Below, piece after piece: positions 42,892 to 51,411 of a stretch of DNA of 61,221 bases. The stretch spans positions 1-61,221 of the forward strand of contig CAJXKK010000016.1 in assembly GCA_913055615.1 (NCBI GenBank), in the 5' to 3' direction. Within the stretch, counting starts at the first letter, position 1; every line of letters starts with the position of its first letter. The position numbers and the translations under genes are program-made. The stretch is from an uncultured Ectothiorhodospiraceae bacterium (lineage in GTDB: Bacteria; Pseudomonadota; Gammaproteobacteria; XJ16; Halofilaceae). The notes under the pieces are model-generated. The model was not told where the DNA came from. It searched no databases and saw only the letters and a list, made by a program, of their open reading frames with translations.

Positions 42892-43030
42892 GCCAGATAG
42901 CCGCAGGAGCCCTTCCATGGGCAACCTTATTCGCGTAACGCATAAATGGCGCAGGACCGGGCCCGTACAGTGATGCTGTCCGCATAGACGGCAATGTCAC
43001 CCGCATGGGCCGCTTCGAGCGGCCTTTTTT
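42892..43030 (+). ncRNA. Candidate small RNA of about 139 nt
   Basis: The segment begins downstream of a sigma70-like promoter and ends in a strong intrinsic terminator (GGCCGCT, TCG, AGCGGCC, six T; 43008-43030). No supported reading frame lies inside it. It can fold: GTTGCC (near 42889) with GGGCAAC, ACAG-TGATG-CTGT near 42967-42979, and the terminator stem. It is separate from the DUF1475 gene (end 42684). It is not SRP RNA, tmRNA, 6S or RNase P RNA by any motif I know. A leader of the small downstream protein is less likely, because the terminator stands between them. Confidence 0.45.
43008..43030 (+). terminator. Intrinsic terminator of the candidate sRNA
   Basis: GGCCGCT (43008-43014), TCG loop, AGCGGCC (43018-43024), then TTTTTT (43025-43030). 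Strong 7-bp GC stem. Confidence 0.88.
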
Positions 43031-43123
43031 ATGCGCATGGGAGAGGCGACGGCGCAGGACCCGGCACACGGCACGGAGGCCGCCAGGTTAGTCAAGTGCA
43101 GTAACGATCGAGGAGGTCGAGTG

Positions 43124-43216
43124 ATGAGTGGTGACGTGAATCTTCGGGTAGCGATGGCCTATATCGGTTCTTTCCTGATTACCGCCGCATTGATGGTGGT
43201 AATGACGACGCTGTGA
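43124..43216 (+). CDS. 30-residue single-pass membrane protein
   Basis: A short frame with a perfect AGGAGG site 7 nt before the ATG at 43124. The product starts MSGDVNLRV and continues as one hydrophobic helix (AMAYIGSFLITAALMVVM) ending in TTL. A strong terminator follows 33 bp past the stop codon. The unit of strong ribosome site, uniform helix and own terminator supports a real small protein. Homologues are unknown to me. It may modulate a membrane complex, but no partner is indicated. Confidence 0.65.
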   Translation: MSGDVNLRVAMAYIGSFLITAALMVVMTTL

Positions 43217-43248
43217 ACCGATGACAGCCGGCAATGAGGACGTGCCAG

Positions 43249-43288
43249 ACGGCCCGGTCCCGCAACACGCGGCCCGGGCCGTTTTTTT
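43249..43288 (+). terminator. Terminator after the small membrane protein
   Basis: ACGGCCCGG (43249-43257) pairs with CCGGGCCGT (43274-43282) across a 16-nt loop, followed by seven T (43282-43288). Confidence 0.85.
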
Positions 43289-43365
43289 GTCCGGCGCTGG
43301 TCGGCCGCGATCCCGATATGTGGTCGGCTGGATTCCGCCGTTCGGGTCTTGTTGGCGCTGATTCT

Positions 43366-43600
43366 GGTTCTCGCCAAGGCACGCAAAGAACGACAAGGGC
43401 AAGGTGGATCCGGTAGGAGCGAGCTTGCTCGCGAACCGATGTCCACTGCCATTGTCGTCCGAATCCATTCAGATCGGTGTCGCGCGACGACTTGGAGTTC
43501 TGAGGCCGCCATACCGTTGGTAAACGGTTCGCGGCCATGGCCGCTCCTGCAACAGGTGTCTTTGCGTCCCCTGGCGCCCTCCGCGCCCAGGCGAGAACCC
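43366..43600. repeat. Nested palindromic element E
   Basis: Outer arms GGTTCTCGCCAAGGCACGCA (left) and an inverted copy ending CGAGAACC near 43600 enclose GGTAGGAGCGAGCTTGCTCG (from 43412) and CGGTTCGCGGCCATGGCCGC (from 43525). As in element D, the two REP units are of different variants. The region lies past the DadA-like gene. Confidence 0.8.
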
Positions 43601-43641
43601 AATACCCGTCAAATCCAGCCCGCACGGCGCCGGCGTGCGGT

Positions 43642-44904
43642 TCAGCCGGAGAAAATACGGAACCGGTTCGCCCGAAACGGCCGCAGGTCGACAGCAGGAT
43701 CCCGTCCGGCCAGGTCGTCGGCGACCAGCCGGCCCGTCACCCCGGCGAGCGTCAGCCCCAGATGCTGGTGACCGCAGGCGTAGGTCACCGCGGGCGTGGC
43801 GGCCGAACGGCCGATGATCGGCAGCGAGTCCGGCGTCGTCGAGCGACACCCCATCCAGCTGGTGTAGCTCCCGGTCCGCAGGCCGGGGAACAGGTTGCCG
43901 GCCCGCTGCAGCAGGATCCGCACCCGGCGCGGATCGGGCGGGCGCTCCGCGCGCGCGAACTCGGCCGTGCCCGCCAGGCGCACACCGTCGGCCATCGGCG
44001 TGGTCACGAATTTGTGCTCACCGGACATGATCGGCATGGGCGGCCCCCCCTCGCCGGAGTCCAGCATGGCGTGGTAGCCGCGCTCCGCGGTCAGGCCGAG
44101 GCGATCGCCGAGACCGGCCGCCAGTTGTTCGCTGTGGACACCGGCCGCGACGACGGCGTGATCGGCGTGAATCGCGCCTCCCGGGGTCTGCACCTCGACA
44201 CCGCCGTTGTTCGGCCGCAGCCCGGTCACCCGTGCCTGTTGCACCGCGCCGCCGGCGGCGGCGACGTCCGCCGCCAGCCGCTCCACGAACCGGGCCGGGT
44301 TCAGGCACATCCAGATATCGGGCAGCTCCACCGCGGCGGCGGCGTCCTGCCGCAGCCCCGGGATGCGCGCATGCAGTTCGGCGCCATCGAGCCACCGTAC
44401 CCGCCACCCGTGGCGGGCGCGTTCCTCCATCTCACGGCGGGCGCCCTCGGCCGTGGCCGCCCGCTCGAACACATGCGCCCAGCCGGTATGCCGCATCAGC
44501 TCGGCCGCGGGACTGTCGGCGGTGATCGCGCGGTAGCCCTCCATCGCGCCGGCACAGAGCCCGGCGAGGCACGCCGTCGCGGCGCGTACGCGGGCCGGCC
44601 GCGCCTGCAGCGCGAAGCGCGTGAACCAGGGCGCCAGGCGGGGGAGATCGCGCCAGACCAGGCGCAGCGGGCTGGTCGATGACAGCAGCATAGCGGGCGC
44701 GTCACGCAGGGCATGCGGGGTCGCCTCGGGGATGATGCTGTCCACCGCGAAGACGCCCGCATTACCGAACGAGCAGCCCTGCCCCGGCGCCTGAGGGTCC
44801 AGGACCCGGACATGGTGGCCATCGCGCTGCAACCAGCGCGCGCAACTGATGCCGACGACGCCACCGCCGATGACGACGATATCCCGCGCGCTCATGGCAT
44901 ACAC
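43642..44904 (-). CDS. D-amino acid dehydrogenase-like FAD oxidoreductase
   Basis: 420 residues of the DAO/DadA family. The FAD site is DIVVIGGGVVGISCARWL, followed by GCSFGNAGVFAVDSIIP typical of DadA, a VAAGVHSEQLA segment, and the end CGHQHLGLTLAGVTGRL. It should deaminate D-amino acids or related amines, passing electrons to the respiratory chain. The ATG at 44904 has GGAAG 8 nt upstream; the Met three codons later is an alternative. It is 142 bp downstream of the XRE-cupin regulator gene on the same strand and so probably belongs to the same amine-catabolism locus as the aminotransferase and dehydrogenase genes. Confidence 0.82.
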   Translation of the reverse strand: MYAMSARDIVVIGGGVVGISCARWLQRDGHHVRVLDPQAPGQGCSFGNAGVFAVDSIIPEATPHALRDAPAMLLSSTSPLRLVWRDLPRLAPWFTRFALQARPARVRAATACLAGLCAGAMEGYRAITADSPAAELMRHTGWAHVFERAATAEGARREMEERARHGWRVRWLDGAELHARIPGLRQDAAAAVELPDIWMCLNPARFVERLAADVAAAGGAVQQARVTGLRPNNGGVEVQTPGGAIHADHAVVAAGVHSEQLAAGLGDRLGLTAERGYHAMLDSGEGGPPMPIMSGEHKFVTTPMADGVRLAGTAEFARAERPPDPRRVRILLQRAGNLFPGLRTGSYTSWMGCRSTTPDSLPIIGRSAATPAVTYACGHQHLGLTLAGVTGRLVADDLAGRDPAVDLRPFRANRFRIFSG

Positions 44905-45046
44905 CCGTCTTCCGGCCGCAGGGCGCGCCGTTTATGGCGGATCGGGGTCTGACGGCGCATGGACCTGGACTCCTGACAGCGGGTTTGTTCCGATCTTCGT
45001 ACGGCGGGGCAAAAGCGGTTGCATACCGGCGGCCGCCGCGGGTCGC

Positions 45047-45643
45047 TCAAAGCGACGGCGGCGAATTGGCGCTGATGATCTCGCATGGGCTGTCGCCGGG
45101 ATTACGGAAGCGGTGCGGCAGGCGGCTCTCGAAATAATACGCCTCGCCGGGGCCCAGCGTGCGCTGCTGGCCGGCGACCGTCAGCTCGATCTCGCCCCGG
45201 ATCACGACCCCGCCCTCCTCGCCGTCATGCGAAAGCATCGCCTCACCGGTATCGGCCCCGGGCGCGTAGCACTCGTGCAGTACCGTCATGGCGCGTTTCT
45301 GGCGGTCGGCCCCGACCAGGCGGAACACGATGTCGCCGCTGCCCATATTCGGGAGTTCGTCCGCGCTGTAGAAGATGCGGCGGCTCTCGCGCGTATCGAA
45401 CGTGAAGAAGTCCGATAGCGACAGCGGGATGCCGTCCAGCACTTTCTTCAGCGAGGCGACCGATGGGCTGACCCGTTCCGACTCGATCAGGGAGATCGTG
45501 CCGTGGGTGAGCCCGGCGCGGCGGGCGAGTTCGCGCTGGGAAAGCCCATACAGATTACGCACCACCCGCAGGCGCTGCCCCACCCCGGTCGGGGTGTCGG
45601 CATCCGTGGCTGTTTCCGCAGCCGGCTCCTCGGCCCTGGCCAT
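45047..45643 (-). CDS. XRE-family regulator with C-terminal cupin
   Basis: 198 residues from the ATG at 45643, which has a GAGGA site 4-5 nt upstream; an ATG at 45706 would add 21 residues. The helix-turn-helix (VRNLYGLSQRELARRAGLTH, shown here at the 20-residue limit) and SPSVASLKKVL are followed by a linker and a cupin barrel (HDGEEGGVVIRGEIELTV, YFESRLPHRFRNPGD). This is the architecture of PuuR and relatives, which repress amine or polyamine catabolic genes and sense the substrate through the cupin. It diverges from the aminotransferase gene, which is its likely target. Confidence 0.87.
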   Translation of the reverse strand: MARAEEPAAETATDADTPTGVGQRLRVVRNLYGLSQRELARRAGLTHGTISLIESERVSPSVASLKKVLDGIPLSLSDFFTFDTRESRRIFYSADELPNMGSGDIVFRLVGADRQKRAMTVLHECYAPGADTGEAMLSHDGEEGGVVIRGEIELTVAGQQRTLGPGEAYYFESRLPHRFRNPGDSPCEIISANSPPSL

Positions 45644-45699
45644 AATATCCTCAACGTTTTTCGATATAACAGGCCTCATTCGGCCCCGAAGTCGTTCGT

Positions 45700-45727
45700 T
45701 TGTCAATTATTTTAACCATGATATGCT
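45700..45727 (+). promoter_or_regulatory. Promoter of the aminotransferase-dehydrogenase operon
   Basis: TTGTCA (45700-45705), 16-bp spacer, TATGCT (45722-45727). The spacer is A/T-rich. It lies in the short gap between the divergent regulator and aminotransferase genes, where the regulator could bind. Confidence 0.6.
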
Positions 45728-45772
45728 CGATCCTCATGGACCGCCCGAGGCGGTCGAACCCCGGAGACTCCC

Positions 45773-47119
45773 ATGGTCGCAAGCATGGCACCGGCGAACG
45801 AATCGCCCTCACTCGATCAGTTCTGGATGCCGTTCACCGCCAACCAGCATTTCCGCAAGGATCCGCGCATGCTGGTCGGCGCCGAAGGCATGTATTACAC
45901 CGCGGACGACGGCCACACGGTCCTCGACGGCACGGCCGGCCTGTGGTGCGTGAACGCCGGCCACGGCCGCCGCGAGATCGCCGACGCCGTGGGCGAGCAG
46001 CTGCGGACCATGGACTTCGGCCCCACGTTCCAGATGGGCCATCCGCTGCCGTTCCGGCTCGCCGAGCGCCTGAGCGAATTCCTGCCCAGGGGGCTGGACC
46101 GCGTATTCTTCACCAACTCGGGCTCGGAATCGGTCGATACGGCGCTCAAGATCGCCCGCGCATACCAGCACGCCCGCGGCGAACCCGGCCGCTGGCGCCT
46201 GATCGGCCGCGAACGCGCCTATCACGGGGTCAACTTCGGCGGCATCTCGGTCGGCGGCATCGTCAACAACCGGCGCCGCTTCGGCCCGCTGGTCGGCGGG
46301 GTCGACCATCTGCCGCATACGCACGACCTCGAGCGTAATGCATTCAGTGTGGGCCTGCCCGAGCATGGCGCCGAGCGCGCCGATGAACTCGAACGGCTGG
46401 TCGCGCTGCACGGCGCGGAGACCATCGCGGCCGTGATCGTCGAACCGATTGCCGGCTCCACCGGCGTGCTGCTGCCGCCCAAAGGCTATCTCGAGCGACT
46501 GCGGGCGATCTGCGACAAGCACGATATCCTGCTCATCTTTGATGAGGTGATCACCGGATTCGGCCGCACCGGCGACAGCTTCGCCGCCGACCGCTTCGGC
46601 GTGATGCCCGACATGATCACCATGGCCAAGGGTATGACCAACGGGGCGATCCCGATGGGCGGCGTGGCCGTACGCCGCGAGATCCACGACGCCTTCATGC
46701 ACGGTGACGCGCGCGGCCCGGGGATCGAGCTGTTCCACGGCTACACCTATTCGGGCCATCCCGCCGCCTGCGCGGCCGGCCTCGCGGCGATGGACATCAT
46801 GGAGCGTGAGGGCCTGTTCACTCGCGGCGGCGAACTCGAGGCACACTGGGGTCAGCGGGCACATGAGCTGGCCAACGCGCCAAATGTGATCGATGTCCGC
46901 AACCAGGGACTGATCGCGGCCATCGAACTCGCACCGCGCCCGGGTGGCCCCGGCGAGCGGGCGTTCGAGGTGTTCCGCCACTGCTTCGACCAGGGACTGC
47001 TGATCCGGGTCACTGCCGATATCATCGCCCTGTCACCACCGCTGATCGTTTCCAGCGAGGAAATCGATCGCCTGTTTTCCATCCTCGGCGAGGCGCTGTA
47101 CGCCTGCGGCGAGGAATAA
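45773..47119 (+). CDS. bauA: Omega-amino acid:pyruvate aminotransferase
   Basis: 448 residues, class III PLP aminotransferase. Marks include LDQFWMPFTANQHFRKDPR at the start, GLWCVNAGHGR, FFTNSGSESVDTALK, AYHGVNFGG, IFDEVITGFGRTG and the PLP lysine in MAKGMTNGAIPMGG. The start and length match beta-alanine:pyruvate aminotransferases, which turn beta-alanine (a polyamine or pyrimidine breakdown product) into malonate semialdehyde. Twelve bp later lies the semialdehyde dehydrogenase gene, a standard pairing. The upstream divergent XRE-cupin gene probably regulates it. Related amines such as taurine or putrescine derivatives cannot be excluded as substrates. Confidence 0.88.
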   Translation: MVASMAPANESPSLDQFWMPFTANQHFRKDPRMLVGAEGMYYTADDGHTVLDGTAGLWCVNAGHGRREIADAVGEQLRTMDFGPTFQMGHPLPFRLAERLSEFLPRGLDRVFFTNSGSESVDTALKIARAYQHARGEPGRWRLIGRERAYHGVNFGGISVGGIVNNRRRFGPLVGGVDHLPHTHDLERNAFSVGLPEHGAERADELERLVALHGAETIAAVIVEPIAGSTGVLLPPKGYLERLRAICDKHDILLIFDEVITGFGRTGDSFAADRFGVMPDMITMAKGMTNGAIPMGGVAVRREIHDAFMHGDARGPGIELFHGYTYSGHPAACAAGLAAMDIMEREGLFTRGGELEAHWGQRAHELANAPNVIDVRNQGLIAAIELAPRPGGPGERAFEVFRHCFDQGLLIRVTADIIALSPPLIVSSEEIDRLFSILGEALYACGEE

Positions 47120-47131
47120 CCGGAGTTTCCC

Positions 47132-48631
47132 ATGAGCAAGAAGATCGGCCACTGGATCAACGGCGAGCACCGCAGCGGCGCGGGCGAGCGCAGCGGCGAG
47201 GTGTACAATCCCGCCACCAGCAAGGCGACGGCCACGCTGGCCTACGCCTCCGCCGACGACACGCGCGAGGCCATCCTAGCCGCCCGTGCCGCGCTGCCCG
47301 AGTGGGCCGCCCGTACGCCCCTGGCGCGCGCCCGCGTGCTGTTCCGCTTCAAGGCGCTGATGGAAGAGCATTTCGAGGAGCTCGCCGGCCTCGTGTCGTC
47401 GGAGCACGGCAAGGTCATGTCCGACGCGCGCGGCGAGGTCACGCGCGGCATGGAGGTCGTCGAGTTTGCCTGCGGCATCCCGCACCTGCTCAAGGGCGAG
47501 CATTCGGAGAACGTCGGCACCCGCGTCGACAGCTGGTCCGTCCAGCAGCCCGTCGGTGTCTGCGCCGGCATCACACCGTTCAACTTCCCCGCGATGGTGC
47601 CGATGTGGATGTTCCCCATCGCCATCGCATGCGGCAACACGTTCGTCCTGAAGCCGTCCGAGAAGGACCCGTCGTGCCCGATGCGCGTCGCCGAGCTCCT
47701 GCATGAGGCCGGGCTGCCGGAAGGCGTGTTCAACGTGGTCAACGGCGACCGCGAGGCGGTCGAGACGCTGCTCACCGATGAGCACGTCGACGCCATCAGC
47801 TTCGTCGGCTCCACGCCGATCGCGGAGACCATCTACCGGGTCGGCAGCGAGCACGGCAAACGCGTGCAGGCCCTGGGCGGCGCCAAGAACCACATGCTGG
47901 TCATGCCCGACGCGGATACCGACCAGGCCGCAAACGCGCTCATGGGCGCGGGCTACGGCTCCGCCGGCGAGCGCTGCATGGCGATCTCCGTGGCCGTGGC
48001 CGTGGGTGACGAGACCGCTGATCGGCTGGTCGAGGCGCTCGCGCCGAAGGTGCGCGCGCTGGAGGTCGGTCCGGGCACGCGCGAGGGCGTGGAGATGGGG
48101 CCGCTCGTCACGAAGGAACACCGCGAAAAGGTCAGCGGCTACGTCGACCTCGGCGTCGAGGAAGGCGCGGAACTGGTCGTCGACGGCCGCGACCTGACCG
48201 TCGAGGGCCACGAGGAGGGCTACTTCTTCGGCGGCTGCCTGTTCGACCGCGTAACTTCGGACATGCGGATCTATCAGGAGGAGATCTTCGGCCCGGTACT
48301 GATCGTCGTCCGCGCGCCGGACTTCCGGTCGGCCGTCCAGCTGGTCGACGACCACGAGTTCGGCAACGGAACGGCCATCTTCACCCGCGACGGCGGCCTG
48401 GCGCGCGAGTTCGCGCATCACGTCGAGTGCGGCATGGTGGGCATCAACGTGCCGATCCCGGTCCCGATGGCCTTCCACAGCTTCGGCGGCTGGAAGCGCT
48501 CCCTGTTCGGCCCGCTGCACGTGCACGGCCCCGACGGCGTACGCTTCTACACCCGCATGAAGACGGTCACGGCCCGCTGGCCGACGGACGAGGAAGCACC
48601 CGCACAGTTCGCCATGCCGACCATGAAGTAA
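47132..48631 (+). CDS. mmsA: CoA-acylating (methyl)malonate-semialdehyde dehydrogenase
   Basis: 499 residues, ALDH family. KIGHWINGEHRSGAG at the start, GITPFNFPAMVPMWMFPIA, the nucleotide segment FVGSTPIAETIY, ALGGAKNHM (in place of the ELGGK-type Glu region) and the catalytic Cys in GSAGERCMAIS are all typical of MmsA. It oxidises malonate semialdehyde or methylmalonate semialdehyde to acetyl-CoA or propionyl-CoA with NAD+ and CoA. It follows the aminotransferase by 12 bp, completing a two-step route from beta-alanine to acetyl-CoA. The start has a weak GGAG site 7 nt upstream. Confidence 0.92.
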   Translation: MSKKIGHWINGEHRSGAGERSGEVYNPATSKATATLAYASADDTREAILAARAALPEWAARTPLARARVLFRFKALMEEHFEELAGLVSSEHGKVMSDARGEVTRGMEVVEFACGIPHLLKGEHSENVGTRVDSWSVQQPVGVCAGITPFNFPAMVPMWMFPIAIACGNTFVLKPSEKDPSCPMRVAELLHEAGLPEGVFNVVNGDREAVETLLTDEHVDAISFVGSTPIAETIYRVGSEHGKRVQALGGAKNHMLVMPDADTDQAANALMGAGYGSAGERCMAISVAVAVGDETADRLVEALAPKVRALEVGPGTREGVEMGPLVTKEHREKVSGYVDLGVEEGAELVVDGRDLTVEGHEEGYFFGGCLFDRVTSDMRIYQEEIFGPVLIVVRAPDFRSAVQLVDDHEFGNGTAIFTRDGGLAREFAHHVECGMVGINVPIPVPMAFHSFGGWKRSLFGPLHVHGPDGVRFYTRMKTVTARWPTDEEAPAQFAMPTMK

Positions 48632-48637
48632 GCCGGC

Positions 48638-49522
48638 TTGCCCGCCCGGCCGACACCGGAGACCGCGGCGGGCCTCGGCTTCGTCGCCCTCTGGGGCACC
48701 GGCTTCGTCGGTGCGAAGTACGGGCTCCCGTGGGCGGGACCGTTCGACTTCCTCGCGATCCGCTTCGTGATCGTCGCGGGACTGATCGGGCTGGTCGCGA
48801 TTCTGTGGCGGGCCCCCTGGCCGCGGGACCCGTGGACCTGGCTGCACATCGCGACGGCCGGAGTGCTGCTGCATGGCGTGTATCTCGGCGGCGTTTTCGC
48901 CGGGATCGATGCCGGCGTGCCGGCCGGGGTGACCGCCCTGATCGTCGGTACTCAGCCAGTGCTCACCGCCTTCGCCGTCGGGCCCTTGCTGGGTGAACGG
49001 CTCTCACGCCGGCAATGGCTCGGATTCGTGCTTGGTTTTCTCGGGCTCTTGCTGGTACTCGGTGAGCGCATCCGTCTGCCGGACAGCGAGGGCATGGCCG
49101 CGCTCGTCTGCCCCCTGATCGCCCTGCTCGCGATCACGGTCGGCACCCTGTACCAGAAGCGTTTCTGCCCTGACCTCGATCTGCGCAGCGGCACGACTAT
49201 CCAGTACGTTGCGGCCGCGATCGTGCTGGTCCCGGTCGCCCTGCTCTTCGATGACCAGCCCCTGCAATGGACCACCGAATTCATCTTCGCCCTGACCTGG
49301 CTCAGCGTGGTGCTCTCACTGGGTGCGATCTCGCTGCTGTTTTTCCTCCTCCGCCGCGGCCAGGCCTCGCGCGTCACCAGCCTGTTCTACCTCGTCCCAC
49401 CGACGGCCGCCGGCTACGCCTGGCTTCTGTTCGGCGAGACCCTGGGCCCGATGGCGCTCGTCGGTATGGCCGTGATCATGGTCGGGCTGGCGCTGGTGAA
49501 TCGGCCTGGCGGAGCAGCCTGA
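48638..49522 (+). CDS. EamA/DMT-family transporter
   Basis: 294 residues with a TTG start at 48638, 6 bp after the mmsA stop. Ten hydrophobic segments and the two EamA repeats are visible, with the marks GLGFVALWGTGFVGAKYGL, GVTALIVGTQPVLTAFAV, LGLLLVLGERIR and a closing YLVPPTAAGYAWLLFGE. It probably exports a small metabolite such as an amino acid or amine. Its place at the end of the aminotransferase operon suggests a product or side product of that pathway, but the substrate is not readable from sequence. Confidence 0.85.
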   Translation: MPARPTPETAAGLGFVALWGTGFVGAKYGLPWAGPFDFLAIRFVIVAGLIGLVAILWRAPWPRDPWTWLHIATAGVLLHGVYLGGVFAGIDAGVPAGVTALIVGTQPVLTAFAVGPLLGERLSRRQWLGFVLGFLGLLLVLGERIRLPDSEGMAALVCPLIALLAITVGTLYQKRFCPDLDLRSGTTIQYVAAAIVLVPVALLFDDQPLQWTTEFIFALTWLSVVLSLGAISLLFFLLRRGQASRVTSLFYLVPPTAAGYAWLLFGETLGPMALVGMAVIMVGLALVNRPGGAA

Positions 49523-49572
49523 TGGGTCATGGGCGGGATCGGACGGCGTCGATGCAATTGATGCGGGTAGTT

Positions 49573-49940
49573 ACTCACGCAGAGCCGCGGACCGCGCGGA
49601 GAAAGGCGAATAGATGAAGGGGCGCTGACACGGGTGCTCCGTGACTGTAGGAGCGAGCTTGCTCGCGAACCGCCCGGACAACCGAAAAGCCAGGCGCAAC
49701 GAGCCCGCGGATTGGCTATATCGACAGGCGTTTTAGTCGGTCAGCGTCCTCGTGTTCCCTCTCGCGGAGGCGCGGAGGACGCAGGGAGGGCGGTCACTGG
49801 TCGGTTTGTGTATCAAGCAGGGTCGCGGCCTTGCCGGCAATGTCGACCGGTTCGCGAGCAAGCTCGCTCCTACAGCCAGGTAGTGGCACGTATCTCGATC
49901 TACCCTCTTCTTGGCGCGCTCCGCGGCTCTGCGTGAGAGG
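49573..49940. repeat. Nested palindromic element F
   Basis: Left arm ctcacgcagagccgcggacc (from 49577) faces a right arm ccgcggctctgcgtgag near 49921-49937. Inside lie REP units TGTAGGAGCGAGCTTGCTCG (from 49646) and CGGTTCGCGAGCAAGCTCGC (from 49848), and an internal copy of the arm-type sequence near 49745-49790. More complex than elements A, D and E. No gene is seen in 49523-50022. Confidence 0.75.
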
Positions 49941-50022
49941 AAACAACGCAGGAAAAATGCACGCGCAAATCCACTGCGGCGTCCGGTCAACGAGCCACAC
50001 GTCACGGGCACATCAGAAAGAA

Positions 50023-50817
50023 TCAGTCGTCGTCGGGGACCGGGACGGTGTAGTTGAGGGCGAGGCGGCCGCCGTCGGCGTAGAGGGTCTGGCCGGTTAC
50101 GTACGAGGCCTCGTCCGAGGCGAGGAACGCGGTGACGGCGGCGATCTCCTCGACGCGGCCGAGGCGGCCGGCGGGGGTGCGGGAGAGGACTTTCTTCCGC
50201 GCCGCCGGATCGCTCGAGATGACCGACTCGAGCATCTCGGTCCCGATCGATCCGGGGCCGACCGCATTCGCGCGGATCCCGTGCTCGGCCAGCGACAGGG
50301 CCATCACTTTGGTCAGCTGCTGGATGCCGCCCTTGGCGACGCAGTACGGGACCTGGTTGGGCAGGGCGACGTCGGCATTGATCGAGGACATATTGACGAT
50401 GCTGCCGCCATTGCCGCATCGCACCATCGCGCGCGCGGCCGCCTGACCGGTCAGGAAGACGCCCTTGAGATTGATATCGAGTACACGGTCGAAATCTTCT
50501 TCCTCGATATCGAGGAAATCCGCGCCGTGGACGACCGCGGCATTCGCGACGCAGACATCCAGCCGCCCCCAGCTGGACACGGCCAGATCGACCGCCTGCT
50601 GAACCGACGCGCGGTCGGACACATCGCAGTGGACAAACCGCAACGCATCGGGAGTCACCGCGACCGACGCGAGCGCATCGGCCGTCTCGCGGCCGGCATC
50701 GGCGTCGATATCCGTCAGCAGGACGCTGGCGCCTTCGCGCAGGAAATACTCGGCGCAGCCGCGGCCGATGCCGCGCGCCGCACCGGTAACCAGTACCACT
50801 CGATGCTCGAACCGCAT
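50023..50817 (-). CDS. Short-chain dehydrogenase/reductase (SDR)
   Basis: 264 residues from the ATG at 50817, which has a GGAGG site. Classical SDR: VVLVTGAARGIGRGCAEYF, the NAG-type ANAAVVHG, the Ser in VNMSSINADV, and the YCVAKGG catalytic pair with the usual spacing. The tail ends FLASDEASYVTGQTLYADGG, typical of FabG-like enzymes that act on small alcohols or ketones. It is the last gene of the transporter region on the minus strand, 84 bp after uspA. Substrate unknown. Confidence 0.88.
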   Translation of the reverse strand: MRFEHRVVLVTGAARGIGRGCAEYFLREGASVLLTDIDADAGRETADALASVAVTPDALRFVHCDVSDRASVQQAVDLAVSSWGRLDVCVANAAVVHGADFLDIEEEDFDRVLDINLKGVFLTGQAAARAMVRCGNGGSIVNMSSINADVALPNQVPYCVAKGGIQQLTKVMALSLAEHGIRANAVGPGSIGTEMLESVISSDPAARKKVLSRTPAGRLGRVEEIAAVTAFLASDEASYVTGQTLYADGGRLALNYTVPVPDDD

Positions 50818-50901
50818 TAGCTGCCTCCGGATCGGGGCCCGGAGCACGCCACCGACGCCCTGCCGATGGGGGCGTTACCGTCGGCTACCGGGGCACCGGG
50901 A

Positions 50902-51351
50902 TCAGCGGACGATCAGGACATCCTGGTCCGCGAGATTCGATACCTTCCGCGAGACGCTGCCCAGCAGTGCCCCGGCGACCCCGCCCAGACCGCGCGTGCC
51001 GATCACGATCAGATCCGCCTTGTCAGCATCGGCCTGCTCGACGATCCGGGTGGCGGGATCCCCCTCCGCCGTACGCGTGTGGATGGTTTTCGCCTTCTGT
51101 TTACGGGCTCCTTTCTCCGCGTCGCCGAGGATCTTGTCGGCGACGTAATGCAGCAGATCCGACCGGCTACCGACCAGCCGCTCCACTTCCGCCATCCGCT
51201 TCAGCGACTCCGGGAACTGCATGTCCCGGATCACGTTCAGGATGTACAGCGGCGTCTCCTCGTGGGCCGCCAGCCGCGCGGCGCGCTCGACGGCCCGCTT
51301 GGATGGATCCGAGCCATCGGCCGCGACCAGAATTCCATTGTATACCGACAT
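50902..51351 (-). CDS. Universal stress protein (UspA family)
   Basis: 149 residues from the ATG at 51351 with GGAG upstream. Usp fold: GILVAADGSDPSKRAVERA, YILNVIRDMQF, and the ATP-binding loop GTRGLGGVAGALLGSVS with the G-2x-G-9x-G-S pattern. It is therefore an ATP-binding UspA-type protein. Usp genes often follow transporters; here it lies 60 bp after the permease gene and may modulate transport or report nutrient stress. The link is positional only. Confidence 0.9.
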   Translation of the reverse strand: MSVYNGILVAADGSDPSKRAVERAARLAAHEETPLYILNVIRDMQFPESLKRMAEVERLVGSRSDLLHYVADKILGDAEKGARKQKAKTIHTRTAEGDPATRIVEQADADKADLIVIGTRGLGGVAGALLGSVSRKVSNLADQDVLIVR

Positions 51352-51411
51352 GACAGTCTCCAGGACCGATCGGTGCGGCATGCACACCGATCGGTCCGCG
51401 GTGTCTTTGTA

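Noticed and set aside
42815-43069. An 84-codon frame on the minus strand opposite the candidate sRNA
   Set aside because: No ribosome site and no recognisable fold; it crosses the terminator in antisense.
47276-48874. A 532-codon open frame on the minus strand
   Set aside because: Antisense of the semialdehyde dehydrogenase gene; composition of a shadow frame.
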